Source: Rhizobium acidisoli
Lineage (GTDB): Bacteria; Pseudomonadota; Alphaproteobacteria; Rhizobiales; Rhizobiaceae
Reading direction: 5' to 3'
DNA length: 64,000 nt
Assembly: GCF_002531755.2 (NCBI RefSeq)
Contig: NZ_CP034998.1
Coordinates: forward strand, 4,284,501 to 4,348,500
Made by a program: the position numbers and the translations under genes. Positions 18,108 through 27,160 of this stretch are shown here, one piece after another. Below the pieces are notes generated by a model that was not told where the DNA came from, did not search any database, and saw only the letters and a program-made list of their open reading frames with translations. The first letter of the stretch is position 1. Every line of letters starts with the position of its first letter.

Positions 18108-18536
18108 TCAGCCTTGCTTCGCCCGCAGCCGGATCACCACGTCGACATGGGCGATCTCCATGCCTTCAGGCGGCTCCGGCAGATTGGCGATCGTCAGGTT
18201 GCTGACGGGAATGTCGAGCACCTCGTTTTCGCCTTCGACGAAGAAATGGTGGTGGTCGGAAACATTGGTGTCGAAATAGGTCTTGGCGCTCTCGACGGCG
18301 AGAACGCGGATGAGGCCGGCTTCGGTGAACTGATGCAGCGTGTTGTAGACGGTTGCCAGTGACACCGGCACGCCGGCGGCAACCGCCTCCTCATGCAGTT
18401 CCTCGACCGTCAAATGCCGGTCACCCTTGGCAAACAGCAGGTCGCCGAGCGCGACGCGCTGGCGGGTAGGCCGAAGGCCTGCGCCGCGCAGCCTGACCTC
18501 TATGGCGATCGGGAGTGCACCCGTCATCAAAACCAA
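18108..18536 (-). CDS. irr: iron response regulator Irr (Fur family)
   Basis: Irr is the haem-dependent iron regulator of Rhizobiales and relatives, active under iron limitation. The 142-residue protein has the Fur-type winged helix (LRPTRQRVALGDLLFAKG and VSLATVYNTLHQFTEAGLI, residues 21-76). It also carries the histidine run DHHHFF (His95-97) used for haem and metal binding in Irr, but lacks the Cys-rich zinc sites of classical Fur. It is divergent from fabA-fabB, the setting I recall for irr in rhizobia. It represses or activates iron and haem genes; whether it touches fabA here is not known. Confidence 0.92.
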   Translation of the reverse strand: MVLMTGALPIAIEVRLRGAGLRPTRQRVALGDLLFAKGDRHLTVEELHEEAVAAGVPVSLATVYNTLHQFTEAGLIRVLAVESAKTYFDTNVSDHHHFFVEGENEVLDIPVSNLTIANLPEPPEGMEIAHVDVVIRLRAKQG

Positions 18537-18827
18537 CTCCGGTTATTCCTGCATAATTCAATCATGTTTCTTCAAGCGGTATAACTTTTGCACAGGAGCC
18601 TTTCAATAGTTCAATGGGGACAAGAGCCTGATAAACGCCGCCAAAACCGGCTTTTAACGCAAATAGGTCTGGTCGCAGCCCTGGCCTTCCTGTATGCGAC
18701 CACCAAATAATAGCGCAAGCTTGGTCCGGGACCATGAATGAAGCCGCCTTGCTCGTGCTTCATTTTCTGAAGAACTTGGACTACACGTTCACATCTATGG
18801 GCTCACGCGGGAGGGAAAAGAAACTTT

Positions 18828-19343
18828 ATGACGACCAGACAGTCCAGCTTCTCGTACGACGAACTCATCGCCTGCGCACATGGCGAGCTGTTCGGGCCCG
18901 GCAATGCGCAGCTTCCGCTGCCGCCCATGCTGATGGTTCACCGCATCACCGATATTTCCGAAACGGGCGGGACTTTCGACAAGGGGTATCTAAGGGCCGA
19001 ATACGACGTACGCCCCGACGATTGGTATTTTCCCTGCCATTTCGAAGGCAATCCGATCATGCCGGGCTGCCTCGGCCTTGACGGCATGTGGCAGCTGACC
19101 GGCTTCTTCCTGGGCTGGCTCGGCGAGGAAGGCCGCGGCATGGCGCTGTCGACAGGCGAAGTGAAATTCAAGGGCATGGTCCGCCCGCACACCAAGCTGA
19201 TCGAATATGGCATCGACTTCAAGCGCGTCATGCGCGGCCGTCTGGTCCTCGGCACGGCCGACGGCTGGCTGAAGGCGGACGGCGAAACCATATATCAGGC
19301 GGCCGATCTTCGCGTCGGTCTCTCGAAAGACAAGACGGCCTGA
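18828..19343 (+). CDS. fabA: 3-hydroxydecanoyl-ACP dehydratase/isomerase FabA
   Basis: FabA dehydrates 3-hydroxydecanoyl-ACP and isomerises the trans-2 product to cis-3-decenoyl-ACP, starting unsaturated fatty acid synthesis. The 171-residue length is that of the family. The active-site segment [15 protein letters not shown] supplies His71 and LGLDGMWQ supplies Asp85, equivalent to His70 and Asp84 of E. coli FabA. A GGGAGGGAAAAG ribosome site lies upstream. It is first in the fabA-fabB-fabI operon and divergent from irr. Confidence 0.97.
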   Translation: MTTRQSSFSYDELIACAHGELFGPGNAQLPLPPMLMVHRITDISETGGTFDKGYLRAEYDVRPDDWYFPCHFEGNPIMPGCLGLDGMWQLTGFFLGWLGEEGRGMALSTGEVKFKGMVRPHTKLIEYGIDFKRVMRGRLVLGTADGWLKADGETIYQAADLRVGLSKDKTA

Positions 19344-19386
19344 ACCGCATCTCGAGCGGCTCACGAAACAAAAAAGGTTTGATCAG

Positions 19387-20619
19387 ATGAGACGGGTAGT
19401 TGTCACGGGTCTGGGTGTCGTGTCCTCGATCGGAAACGACGCCGCCGAAGTCACCGAATCCTTGCGGCAGGCAAAGTCGGGTATCTCCTTCTCCAGCGAT
19501 TTCGCCGAGCACGGCTTCAAGTGCCAGGTTTGGGGCAGCCCCAAGCTCGGCGCTGCGGAGCTTGCCGAACTGGTCGATCGCCGTGCCATGCGCTTCCTGT
19601 CGCAGGGCGGCGCCTGGAACCATGTCGCCATGAAACAGGCACTGGCCGATTCCGGGCTGGAAGAGAAGGACTACGCTCAGAACGAGCGCACCGGCATCAT
19701 CATGGGCTCCGGCGGCCCGTCCACCCGCACCCTGATCGAGGCGGCCGACATCACCGTCAAGAACAACAGCCCGAAGCGCATCGGCCCCTTCGCCGTGCCG
19801 AAGGCGATGTCCTCGACCGCATCGGCGACCCTTGCTACCTGGTTCAAGATCCACGGCGTCAATTACTCGATCTCGTCGGCCTGCTCGACATCGGCGCATT
19901 GCATCGGCAACGCTGCAGAGATGATCCAGTGGGGCAAGCAGGACGTGATGTTCGCCGGCGGCCACGAAGATCTCGACTGGACGATGTCCAACCTCTTCGA
20001 CGCCATGGGCGCCATGTCCTCCAAGTACAACGATACGCCCGACAGCGCCTCGCGCGCTTATGACGTCAACCGCGACGGTTTCGTCATCGCCGGCGGCGCC
20101 GGCGTGCTGGTGCTCGAGGAACTGGAGCGCGCCAAGGCCCGCGGTGCCAAGATCTATGCCGAAATCGTCGGCTACGGCGCAACCTCGGACGGTTACGACA
20201 TGGTCGCCCCCTCGGGCGAGGGCGCGATCCGCTGCATGCGCCAGGCGCTCGCCACCGTCAAAGGCGATGTCGACTATGTCAACACCCACGGCACCTCGAC
20301 GCCGGTCGGCGATAGCAAGGAAATCGGCGCTATCCGCGAGGTATTCGGCGCCAAGATCCCGCATATCCAGTCGACCAAGTCGCTGACCGGCCATTCGCTG
20401 GGTGCGGCGGGCGTGCAGGAATCTATCTATTCCCTGCTGATGATGCAGCAAGGCTTCATCGGCGAAAGCGCCCATATCACCGAGCTCGATCCCGAATTCG
20501 AAGGCGTGCCGATCGTGCGCAAGCGTATCGACGATGCGAAGATCGATATCGCCCTCTCCAACTCCTTCGGCTTCGGCGGGACGAACGCCACGCTCGTCTT
20601 CCAGCGCTATAACGGATAA
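19387..20619 (+). CDS. fabB: beta-ketoacyl-ACP synthase I FabB
   Basis: FabB elongates the cis-3-decenoyl-ACP made by FabA by condensing it with malonyl-ACP. The 410-residue thiolase-fold protein carries the catalytic Cys166 ([11 protein letters not shown]) and the two histidines in [11 protein letters not shown] (near residue 302) and [12 protein letters not shown] (near 337). The Gly-rich C-terminal [12 protein letters not shown] is intact. It lies 43 bases after fabA and 4 bases before fabI, confirming an operon for unsaturated fatty acid synthesis. Confidence 0.97.
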   Translation: MRRVVVTGLGVVSSIGNDAAEVTESLRQAKSGISFSSDFAEHGFKCQVWGSPKLGAAELAELVDRRAMRFLSQGGAWNHVAMKQALADSGLEEKDYAQNERTGIIMGSGGPSTRTLIEAADITVKNNSPKRIGPFAVPKAMSSTASATLATWFKIHGVNYSISSACSTSAHCIGNAAEMIQWGKQDVMFAGGHEDLDWTMSNLFDAMGAMSSKYNDTPDSASRAYDVNRDGFVIAGGAGVLVLEELERAKARGAKIYAEIVGYGATSDGYDMVAPSGEGAIRCMRQALATVKGDVDYVNTHGTSTPVGDSKEIGAIREVFGAKIPHIQSTKSLTGHSLGAAGVQESIYSLLMMQQGFIGESAHITELDPEFEGVPIVRKRIDDAKIDIALSNSFGFGGTNATLVFQRYNG

Positions 20620-20623
20620 TAAA

Positions 20624-21430
20624 ATGACTGGAATCATGCAGGGTAAGCGCGGCCTCATCATGGGCGTCGCAAACAACCACTCGATCGCCTGGGGAATTTC
20701 AAAAGCTCTTGCCGCACAGGGTGCGGAACTTGCCTTCACCTATCAGGGCGATGCGCTCGGCAAGCGCGTCAAGCCGCTTGCCGCCGAAGTCGGCTCGGAT
20801 TTCGTGATGCCTTGCGACGTCGAAGACGTCGCCTCGGTCGACGCCCTCGTTGACGCGATCGAAGAGCGCTGGGGCAAGCTCGATTTCATCGTCCATGCCA
20901 TCGGTTTTTCCGACAAGAACGAGCTAAAGGGTCTCTACGCCGATACGACGCGCGAGAATTTCAGCCGCACCATGGTCATTTCCTGTTTCTCCTTCACCGA
21001 GATCGCCAAGCGCTGCGCGCCGTTGATGGAAGACGGCGGTGCGATGCTGACCTTGACCTATAACGGCTCGACGCGGGTCATCCCGAATTACAATGTCATG
21101 GGCGTCGCCAAGGCAGCGCTCGAGGCTTCGGTGCGTTATCTCGCCGCCGATTACGGCCCGCGCGGCATCCGCGTCAACGCCATATCGGCCGGCCCGATCC
21201 GGACGCTGGCCGGCGCCGGCATCTCCGATGCGCGCGCGATCCTCTCCTGGAACCAGCGCAATGCGCCGCTGCGCAAGACCGTCACCATCGACCAGGTCGG
21301 CAATTCGGCGCTTTACCTGCTTTCCGACCTTTCCGCCGGCGTCACCGGCGAAATCCACTTCGTCGACGCGGGCTTCAACGTCACCTCCATGCCGACGCTG
21401 GACACGCTGCGCAGGGCGGACGTCGAGTAA
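20624..21430 (+). CDS. fabI: enoyl-ACP reductase FabI
   Basis: This NAD(P)H-dependent enoyl-ACP reductase performs the last step of each fatty acid elongation cycle. The 268-residue short-chain dehydrogenase fold has the FabI-type nucleotide site (GLIMGVANNHSIAWGISKAL), the catalytic YNVMGVAKAALE (Tyr-x6-Lys), and the ISAGPIRTLAGAGI substrate loop. The ATG at 20624 is chosen because it follows fabB directly; an internal ATG at 20636 is possible. Rhizobia often carry two fabI copies; this one belongs to the fabAB operon. The target of triclosan-type inhibitors is this enzyme class. Confidence 0.95.
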   Translation: MTGIMQGKRGLIMGVANNHSIAWGISKALAAQGAELAFTYQGDALGKRVKPLAAEVGSDFVMPCDVEDVASVDALVDAIEERWGKLDFIVHAIGFSDKNELKGLYADTTRENFSRTMVISCFSFTEIAKRCAPLMEDGGAMLTLTYNGSTRVIPNYNVMGVAKAALEASVRYLAADYGPRGIRVNAISAGPIRTLAGAGISDARAILSWNQRNAPLRKTVTIDQVGNSALYLLSDLSAGVTGEIHFVDAGFNVTSMPTLDTLRRADVE

Positions 21431-21452
21431 GAACTTGTTCCGATGTGTCTAA

Positions 21453-21496
21453 AAGGCCATGCGCATCATGATGCGCATGGCCTTGCTGTTTTTGGC
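21453..21496 (+). terminator. intrinsic terminator of fabA-fabB-fabI
   Basis: A perfect 32-bp palindrome (16-bp arms, AAGGCCATGCGCATCA and its complement, no spacer) is followed by GCTGTTTTT. It begins 22 bases after the fabI stop. This is a very strong hairpin plus T-run on the plus strand. Confidence 0.85.
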
Positions 21497-21533
21497 TGTA
21501 AGAATTATATTGAACAGGGATTTGGGGCGATCC

Positions 21534-21731
21534 GTGGAGCGGAACAGTCAGAAGATCATCGCCAGGCTGAAGCGGGAGGGCTTCGAAATCGTTTCGATCA
21601 AGGGCTCGCACCACAAGCTTCGAAGAGGCAATCAAACCATCATCGTTCCGCACCCGAAGAAGGATCTGCCGATCGGCACGGCGCTTGCTATTGCCAAGCA
21701 AGCCGGATGGAATGCGAGTGACAAATCATGA
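21534..21731 (+). CDS. hicA: HicA-type mRNA interferase toxin
   Basis: HicA toxins are small double-stranded RNA-binding-fold ribonucleases that cut mRNA. The 65-residue protein shows the family pattern: KIIARLKREGFEIVSIKGSHH followed by basic beta strands and HPKKDLPIGTALAIAKQAG. The GSHH histidine is the catalytic residue in the family. GTG at 21534 gives the standard length; the ORF extends upstream through the fabI terminator, which argues against the longer start. It overlaps hicB by ATGA. The gene probably came as a module after the fab operon. Confidence 0.88.
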   Translation: MERNSQKIIARLKREGFEIVSIKGSHHKLRRGNQTIIVPHPKKDLPIGTALAIAKQAGWNASDKS

Positions 21732-22123
21732 AATATTTCATTGCTCTCGTGCATAAGGACAGCGACAGCGCATTTGGGATCAGCTTTCCAGATCTGCCGG
21801 CGGTATTTTCGGCCGCCGATGAGGAAGAAGACCTGACTGCCAACGCCATAGAAACCCTTCGCCTCTGGGCGGAAGATGAAACTTTGCCGATGCCATCCTC
21901 ATATGACGAGATCAGTTCTCGGCAGGATATCCGCGAGCAACTGGCTGCCGGTGCTTTCCTGACGCGTGTTCCCTTTATCGAAGACGCCACGCGCACCGTT
22001 CGAGCCAATGTCACTTTCGACAAAGGCATGCTTGAGGCAATCGACAAGGCCGCGAAAGAGCGCGGCCTGACCCGTTCGGCTTTCCTTGCAAGTGCGGCCC
22101 GCAAGGAAATCGAAGCCGCCTGA
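21728..22123 (+). CDS. hicB: HicB-type antitoxin
   Basis: This antitoxin partner of HicA has 131 residues. The N-terminal part (YFIALVHKDSDSAFGISFPDLPAV) is the degenerate RNase-H-like HicB domain that binds the toxin. The C-terminal part (RANVTFDKGMLEAIDKAA, then RGLTRSAFLASAAR) is a ribbon-helix-helix DNA-binding segment, so it probably autoregulates the pair. The start overlaps the hicA stop (ATGA), the usual translational coupling. The 32-bp palindrome upstream of hicA is better explained as the fabI terminator than as its operator, though both roles are possible. Confidence 0.88.
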   Translation: MKYFIALVHKDSDSAFGISFPDLPAVFSAADEEEDLTANAIETLRLWAEDETLPMPSSYDEISSRQDIREQLAAGAFLTRVPFIEDATRTVRANVTFDKGMLEAIDKAAKERGLTRSAFLASAARKEIEAA

Positions 22124-22126
22124 GCT

Positions 22127-23143
22127 CTATTTCTTCGCCCACAGCACCTTGAAGCGGGCGTTGCGGCAGGTTTCACCGCTTTCCCTGAAATTCGCCGCCA
22201 GAACCGGCTCGTAGGGCAGGCCGCGATTGGCGACCAGCATCAGGCGGCCGCCGCCGCGAAGGGCCGATGCGGCGGTCTTGATCATTGCCTGGCCGAGTGC
22301 CGGATCGGCGGCGTGGCCTTCGTGGAAGGGCGGGTTCATGATGACGAGATCGTATTTGTCCTTGACCGGCTCGCCCGCCAGATCGTGCCAGAAGAAGCGC
22401 GCAGGCGCGTTCGGGCAGTTCTCCGCCAGATTATCCCTAGCAGCCTCCAGAGCCGCGTGATCGGCCTCGTAGAGGTCGAGGCGGGTCAGTCCGCGCGACC
22501 TCTGTGCCAGCTCGACGGAGAGATAACCCCATCCGGCGCCGAAATCCGCCACGTCGCCGCTAAAATCCTGCGGCAGGCGCGAGGCGAGCAGTTCCGACCC
22601 GGCATCGATCCGGTCATGCGAGAACATGCCGGCGGTCGCGTTGAAGCGGCCGTCGACGCGCACCGGCGCCTTTGCCAGCTTCGAGACGATCTCGTCGGCA
22701 TCGGCAGGGCGGCCGAACCAGAAGGCGACGCCGTGATATTTCGGCATATGGTCGATGGCGAGGCCGAAGCCTTCGAGGCGCTTGCGCAACGGCTGAATGC
22801 CGTCTTCCTTGGCGCCGGCAACGACGATCAGGCCGCCGACCCGTGTGCGGGCGATGGCCGCGGCAAGATTGGCCTCGTTCTCGCCTTTGTGTTTCGTGCA
22901 GAGCACCAAGGCAGCATCGTAGTCCTCGCCGTCGATCTCGGGCTTTGCTTCGATCCGCTGCGCCTGAAGCTGCCGGTAGAGCGGCCGGAAGCCCTGGACG
23001 GCGCTGAGCGCGGCGGCAAAACCTTCCGGCAGCGCAAAGCCTGCCTCGGCGCCGAGGAAGAGCACGCGCTCGCCCTCGCCGGGCGCCGCGACTGTGCCGC
23101 TGGCAAAGGGATGGAACAGGGTCTTCAGCGTCTCGCGGCTCAT
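22127..23143 (-). CDS. RsmC-like class I SAM methyltransferase
   Basis: This 338-residue protein is built like RsmC/RlmG, the rRNA guanine-N2 methyltransferases: a degenerate N-terminal methyltransferase domain and a catalytic C-terminal one. The catalytic half has the SAM-binding motif VADFGAGWGYLSVELA (near residue 200) and the N2-guanine motif NPPFHEG (near residue 275). RsmC methylates G1207 of 16S rRNA; RlmG acts on 23S rRNA, so the target is not certain. The start at MSRETLK is preferred over an ORF that extends into the palindrome at 23162. It is convergent with hicB, with three bases between stops. Confidence 0.82.
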   Translation of the reverse strand: MSRETLKTLFHPFASGTVAAPGEGERVLFLGAEAGFALPEGFAAALSAVQGFRPLYRQLQAQRIEAKPEIDGEDYDAALVLCTKHKGENEANLAAAIARTRVGGLIVVAGAKEDGIQPLRKRLEGFGLAIDHMPKYHGVAFWFGRPADADEIVSKLAKAPVRVDGRFNATAGMFSHDRIDAGSELLASRLPQDFSGDVADFGAGWGYLSVELAQRSRGLTRLDLYEADHAALEAARDNLAENCPNAPARFFWHDLAGEPVKDKYDLVIMNPPFHEGHAADPALGQAMIKTAASALRGGGRLMLVANRGLPYEPVLAANFRESGETCRNARFKVLWAKK

Positions 23144-23161
23144 GGGTCTCGTCTCGTTAAA

Positions 23162-23205
23162 GCATGTCGCGCAAAAGTTTGAGCGGTTCTGCGGCCACGA
23201 CATGC
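23162..23205. repeat. rhizobial intergenic palindrome
   Basis: The arms GCATGTCG and CGACATGC enclose a core AAAAGTTTGAGCGGTTCTG. It is a member of the same family as 17319 and 47619. It lies between the pnp terminator and the rsmC-like gene start. Confidence 0.7.
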
Positions 23206-23220
23206 GCAAAACCAGGATAC

Positions 23221-23248
23221 AAAAAGGGCGCGGAAGATTCCCGCGCCC
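23221..23248 (-). terminator. intrinsic terminator of rpsO-pnp
   Basis: Read on the minus strand, GGGCGCGG and CCGCGCCC pair around a short loop and are followed by TTTTT. It begins 25 bases past the pnp stop, so it should end the translation-cluster transcript. Confidence 0.85.
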
Positions 23249-23272
23249 GGAATGAAATCGGGGAGACGCGGC

Positions 23273-25411
23273 TTATTCGGCCGCTTCTTCCTTCTTCTTC
23301 TCGTTCGGGATCTCCTGGCCAGTCGCCTGGTCGACGACCTTCATCGACAGGCGAACCTTGCCGCGTTCGTCGAAGCCGAGCAGCTTGACCCAGACCTTAT
23401 CGCCTTCCTTGACGACGTCCTGCGTCTTGGCAACGCGCTCGGAAGCCAGCTGCGAGATGTGGACGAGGCCGTCGCGGGCGCCGAAGAAGTTGACGAAGGC
23501 GCCGAAGTCGGCGGTCTTGACAACCGTGCCTTCGTAGATCTGGCCGATTTCAGGCTCGGCGACGATCGAGTGGATCCACTTGCGGGCCGCTTCGATTTCC
23601 TTGCCTGAGGAGGAGGCGATCTTGACGGTGCCGTCGTCCTCGATGTTGATCTTCGCGCCGGTCTTTTCGACGATTTCGCGAATGACCTTGCCGCCGGAGC
23701 CGATGACTTCACGGATCTTGTCGACCGGGATGTTCATGACTTCGATGCGCGGAGCGAATTCGCCGAGCTGGCCGCGGCTTTCGGTGATGGCCTTCGCCAT
23801 TTCGCCGAGAATGTGGGCGCGACCGCCCTGAGCCTGGCCAAGAGCGACCTTCATGATCTCTTCGGTGATGCCGGCGATCTTGATGTCCATCTGCAGCGAG
23901 GTGATGCCGTCGGCGGTCCCTGCAACCTTGAAGTCCATGTCGCCGAGGTGGTCTTCGTCACCGAGAATGTCGGAGAGGACGGCGAAGCGATCACCTTCCA
24001 GGATCAGACCCATGGCAATACCGGCAACCGGCTTTGCCAGCGGAACGCCGGCATCCATCAGCGCGAGCGAAGTGCCGCAGACGGTCGCCATCGAGGACGA
24101 GCCGTTCGACTCGGTGATCTCGGAAACGACGCGCAGCGTGTAGGGGAACTGCTCAGCCGTCGGCAGCATCGGGCGGATCGCGCGCCATGCAAGCTTGCCG
24201 TGACCGATTTCACGACGGCCCGGGGAGCCCATGCGGCCGGTTTCGCCAACCGAGTAGGGAGGGAAGTTGTAATGGAGCAGGAAGCGCTCCTTGTACATGC
24301 CGGTCAGGCTGTCGACATACTGTTCGTCTTCACCGGTGCCGAGCGTCGCAACGACGATCGCCTGCGTTTCGCCGCGGGTGAACAGGGCCGAACCGTGCGT
24401 GCGCGGCAGGAGTCCGACTTCCGAAACGATCGGGCGAACGGTCGACAGGTCACGACCGTCGATACGGCTCTTGGTGTCGAGGATGTTCCAGCGAACGATC
24501 TTCGCCTGCAGGTGCTTGAAAACGGCGCCGATGACTTCAGCAGTGTACTTCGGCTCAACGCCTTCAGGGAAGAAGTGAGCCTTGACCTTTGCCTTGACGG
24601 CGTCGACGGCTGCGTAGCGATCGGCCTTCTGGGTGATCTTGTAGCCTTCGCGCAATTCAGCTTCGAAATGCTTCAGCATTTCGGCTTCGAGCTCGGAGTA
24701 ATCCTCCGGCTGGAAATCGCGCGGCTCCTTGGCGGCCACTTCGGCGAGCTTGATGATCGCGTCGAGAACCGGCTGGAAGCCCTTGTGGCCGAACATGACG
24801 GCGCCGAGCATGACTTCTTCGTTGAGTTCCTTGGCTTCGGATTCAACCATCAGCACGGCGTCATAGGTGCCGGCGACGACGAGGTCGAGGCTCGACTCGT
24901 CCATCTCGTCGAGATGCGGGTTGAGAACGTATTCGCCATTGATGTAGCCGACGCGCGCACCGCCGACCGGGCCCATGAAGGGAACGCCGGAAAGCGTCAG
25001 CGCTGCGGAAGCGGCAACCATCGACAGCACGTCGGGATCGTTTTCAAGATCGTGTTGGACGACAGTGACGACGACCTGGGTGTCGTTCTTGTAGCCTTCC
25101 GGAAAGAGCGGGCGGATCGGACGGTCGATCAGGCGGGAAACCAGTGTTTCCTTCTCGGACGGACGACCTTCGCGCTTGAAATAGCCGCCGGGGATCTTGC
25201 CGGCTGCGTAGGTCTTTTCCTGGTAGTTGACGGTGAGCGGAAAGAAGTCCTGGCCAGGCTTCGGCGCCTTGGCCGAAACGACGGTGGCGAGAACGACGGT
25301 TTCGCCGTAGGTGGCAAGAACCGCGCCGTCGGCCTGACGGGCGATCTTGCCGGTTTCGAGCTTCAGCGGGCGGCCGGCCCACTCGATTTCGACTGTGTGT
25401 GTATCAAACAT
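23273..25411 (-). CDS. pnp: polynucleotide phosphorylase
   Basis: This is a 3'-5' phosphorolytic exoribonuclease and, in many bacteria, a degradosome component. The 712 residues hold two RNase PH domains (about 1-230 and 310-545; [23 protein letters not shown] marks the second active site region). A KH domain follows (near 555-615, [20 protein letters not shown]) and then an S1 domain (near 620-690, [20 protein letters not shown]). The Lys/Glu-rich tail ends [15 protein letters not shown]. It follows rpsO on the same strand, the conserved order, with a perfect hairpin between them that may govern processing. Confidence 0.97.
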   Translation of the reverse strand: MFDTHTVEIEWAGRPLKLETGKIARQADGAVLATYGETVVLATVVSAKAPKPGQDFFPLTVNYQEKTYAAGKIPGGYFKREGRPSEKETLVSRLIDRPIRPLFPEGYKNDTQVVVTVVQHDLENDPDVLSMVAASAALTLSGVPFMGPVGGARVGYINGEYVLNPHLDEMDESSLDLVVAGTYDAVLMVESEAKELNEEVMLGAVMFGHKGFQPVLDAIIKLAEVAAKEPRDFQPEDYSELEAEMLKHFEAELREGYKITQKADRYAAVDAVKAKVKAHFFPEGVEPKYTAEVIGAVFKHLQAKIVRWNILDTKSRIDGRDLSTVRPIVSEVGLLPRTHGSALFTRGETQAIVVATLGTGEDEQYVDSLTGMYKERFLLHYNFPPYSVGETGRMGSPGRREIGHGKLAWRAIRPMLPTAEQFPYTLRVVSEITESNGSSSMATVCGTSLALMDAGVPLAKPVAGIAMGLILEGDRFAVLSDILGDEDHLGDMDFKVAGTADGITSLQMDIKIAGITEEIMKVALGQAQGGRAHILGEMAKAITESRGQLGEFAPRIEVMNIPVDKIREVIGSGGKVIREIVEKTGAKINIEDDGTVKIASSSGKEIEAARKWIHSIVAEPEIGQIYEGTVVKTADFGAFVNFFGARDGLVHISQLASERVAKTQDVVKEGDKVWVKLLGFDERGKVRLSMKVVDQATGQEIPNEKKKEEAAE

Positions 25412-25767
25412 GACTTGTCCTTCAATGCGGGAGCACGCGCCATCGCCGATACCAAGGCGCAGCGCACAGTCGACCGCAAATAATGTGACGTATCACGGGC
25501 AAGACAACGGGAGGCTTTTCATCCTCGGTTCCTCGATAAATCCGAGATCCCTTGGAAAACCAGGCCAAAGCTTTGAAGAAGCCTTGGCCGAAAGCATCCG
25601 GCAATCCTGCCCCATGACAGGTCAACGGTTGGTTTGGCAGAACCGGCCCATCCGGGTCCGCCGATCTTTCCACCGCTTTCAGATAGGGCGCGGCTGGAAC
25701 ATTTCATCGGGAACCGTGTCCCCAAACAGGATCCGGCGGGCGCTCGGAAAGCGCCCGCCGGACAATC
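25412..25767. other. rpsO-pnp intergenic region, 356 bases
   Basis: This is the leader of pnp on the minus strand. It begins with the 12-bp hairpin described separately, and the remainder contains no convincing ORF. A promoter for pnp alone is expected here by analogy with other bacteria but I cannot point to one with confidence. Confidence 0.5.
25733..25761 (-). promoter_or_regulatory. rpsO-pnp hairpin (processing site or terminator)
   Basis: A perfect 12-bp inverted repeat (CCGGCGGGCGCT and complement) with a 5-base loop starts 6 bases after the rpsO stop. It lacks a strong T-run, so it looks more like an RNA-processing or 3'-protecting hairpin than a simple terminator. In E. coli the matching region holds RNase III and RNase E sites; equivalence here is inference. 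Confidence 0.65.
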
Positions 25768-26037
25768 TTAGCGGCGGATACCCAGGCTGGAGATCAGCTT
25801 GGAATAGCGGCCTTCATCCTTCTTCTTGAGATAATCAAGAAGCGAGCGGCGGCTCGAAACCATCGTCAACAGGCCACGGCGGGAATGGTTATCCTTCTTG
25901 TGGTCCTTGAAGTGTTCGGTCAGGTTGTTGATGCGTTCGGTCAGGATCGCGACCTGGACTTCCGGAGAACCGGTATCGCCTTCGACGGTTGCGTATTCCT
26001 TGATCAGCGCAGACTTGCGCTCAGCAGTGATCGACAT
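25768..26037 (-). CDS. rpsO: 30S ribosomal protein S15
   Basis: This primary 16S rRNA-binding protein of the small subunit platform has 89 residues, the standard length. It has the conserved core [20 protein letters not shown] and [20 protein letters not shown]. The ATG at 26037 is used, as a longer ORF start would add 13 non-conserved residues; GAGAGGAG lies upstream. It precedes pnp on the same transcript. S15 autoregulates its own translation in other bacteria; a leader structure was not identified. Confidence 0.97.
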   Translation of the reverse strand: MSITAERKSALIKEYATVEGDTGSPEVQVAILTERINNLTEHFKDHKKDNHSRRGLLTMVSSRRSLLDYLKKKDEGRYSKLISSLGIRR

Positions 26038-26190
26038 CGGGTGATCCTTTCTAAGAGAGGAGATAAAGGTCGCCAAAAGCCGGGATGTCGTCCAGCTTTG
26101 GCCGTGAATGCGAGCAGGCGAACCTGACGCTGGCGCTGCCTATAAACCAATTAAGCAGCGATGGAAAGAGGGGAGCGCCGGCAGCGGTTT

Positions 26191-27048
26191 TCAGCGGCCC
26201 GCCATCGCCTCCCGGATCATCGCATTGTAACCCGCGGGATCCTGCAGCATGGCGAAATGGCTGGCCTCTTTCAGGATCACCAGCTTTGCGCCCGGAATTT
26301 CTTTCGCCATCATCTCTGTATGGTCGAGCTTCACGGCTTCATCGTGATCGCCGATGGCGAGCGTGACCGGCACCGTGATCTTTCCGAGATCCGCTGCCGT
26401 CCAGGCCGGCTGGGTCGCCCACATCTCGGAGATCTGGGTGACGAAGGCGTCGTACTCGCTCGGCGTCGGCGACAGCTTTCGGTATTGTTCGCCGGCGACG
26501 TTGATATAGTCGTTGAAGGTCTTGTTGCTCATGACGTCAGGCTTGACGCCGTCGGTCGTGACGTTGGCCGCCTGGGCAATGACGCGCGTCAGCTTTTCCG
26601 GATGGTTCATCGCCATGTCGATGCCGATGATGCCGCCGTCCGACCATCCCACCAGCGTCACCTTGCCGATCTTCAGATGGTCGAGGAGGGCTGCAAAATC
26701 CGATGTCATCAGGTCGTAGCCGAAGGGCTTTTGGCTGCGCGTCGAGCGTCCATGCCCGCGGCTGTCGGCAACGATGACCAGGTGGTCTTTGGAGAATTCG
26801 GCGATCTGGTGACCCCAGACATCGGCATTGCCAAGCCCGCCATGGATGAAGAGCATCGGCTCGCCTTCACCGTATTCGGCGTAATACATCTTGATGTCGT
26901 TCACTTCAGCCATGCCGCTGGTCTTCGGCACGGGCATCGCCGGAAAAGCCGGAAGCTCTGCCCAGCGCTCGCCGGATTGGGCACCGGTAACGGTGAGAAA
27001 CATCGAAAAGAACGTCAGCAGGCCGATCGCGGTTGCGCGCATCATCAT
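26191..27048 (-). CDS. exported alpha/beta-hydrolase
   Basis: This is an alpha/beta-hydrolase of 285 residues with an N-terminal signal peptide (MMMRATAIGLLTFFSMFLTV, cleavage near TGAQS). The fold markers are MLFIHGGLGNADVWGHQI (oxyanion), the nucleophile elbow VGWSDGGIIG (Ser of GxSxG), the acid in LAIGDHDEAVK, and the His in EASHFAMLQDP. The substrate is unknown; esterase or haloperoxidase-like activity is plausible. It is inserted between truB and rpsO, which adjoin each other in many genomes, and is preceded by a tandem GC-rich palindrome at 27057. Its export suggests no link to translation. Confidence 0.82.
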   Translation of the reverse strand: MMMRATAIGLLTFFSMFLTVTGAQSGERWAELPAFPAMPVPKTSGMAEVNDIKMYYAEYGEGEPMLFIHGGLGNADVWGHQIAEFSKDHLVIVADSRGHGRSTRSQKPFGYDLMTSDFAALLDHLKIGKVTLVGWSDGGIIGIDMAMNHPEKLTRVIAQAANVTTDGVKPDVMSNKTFNDYINVAGEQYRKLSPTPSEYDAFVTQISEMWATQPAWTAADLGKITVPVTLAIGDHDEAVKLDHTEMMAKEIPGAKLVILKEASHFAMLQDPAGYNAMIREAMAGR

Positions 27049-27056
27049 CCCCCTTG

Positions 27057-27112
27057 TCGGGCCGCCACGGCCCCTCGGGCCGCAATGGCCCCTCGGGCCG
27101 TTATGGCCCGAA
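27057..27112. repeat. tandem GC-rich palindromic repeat
   Basis: An 18-base unit ending in ATGGCCCCTCGGGCCG is repeated about two and a half times, and each unit is itself a palindrome (GGCC...GGCC). It lies between the truB stop and the hydrolase start and can fold into several alternative hairpins. It may act as a transcript end or attenuator after truB, or be a slipped-strand expansion. Confidence 0.7.
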
Positions 27113-27160
27113 AGGAAGATATCGCATCGCTACCGCCTGACAATCGTCAGCTGCATAGGT

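Noticed and set aside
18537..18827. Possible Irr or iron-control box between irr and fabA
   Set aside because: AT-rich segments exist (near 18550) but none matches a recognised iron-control element well enough to report.
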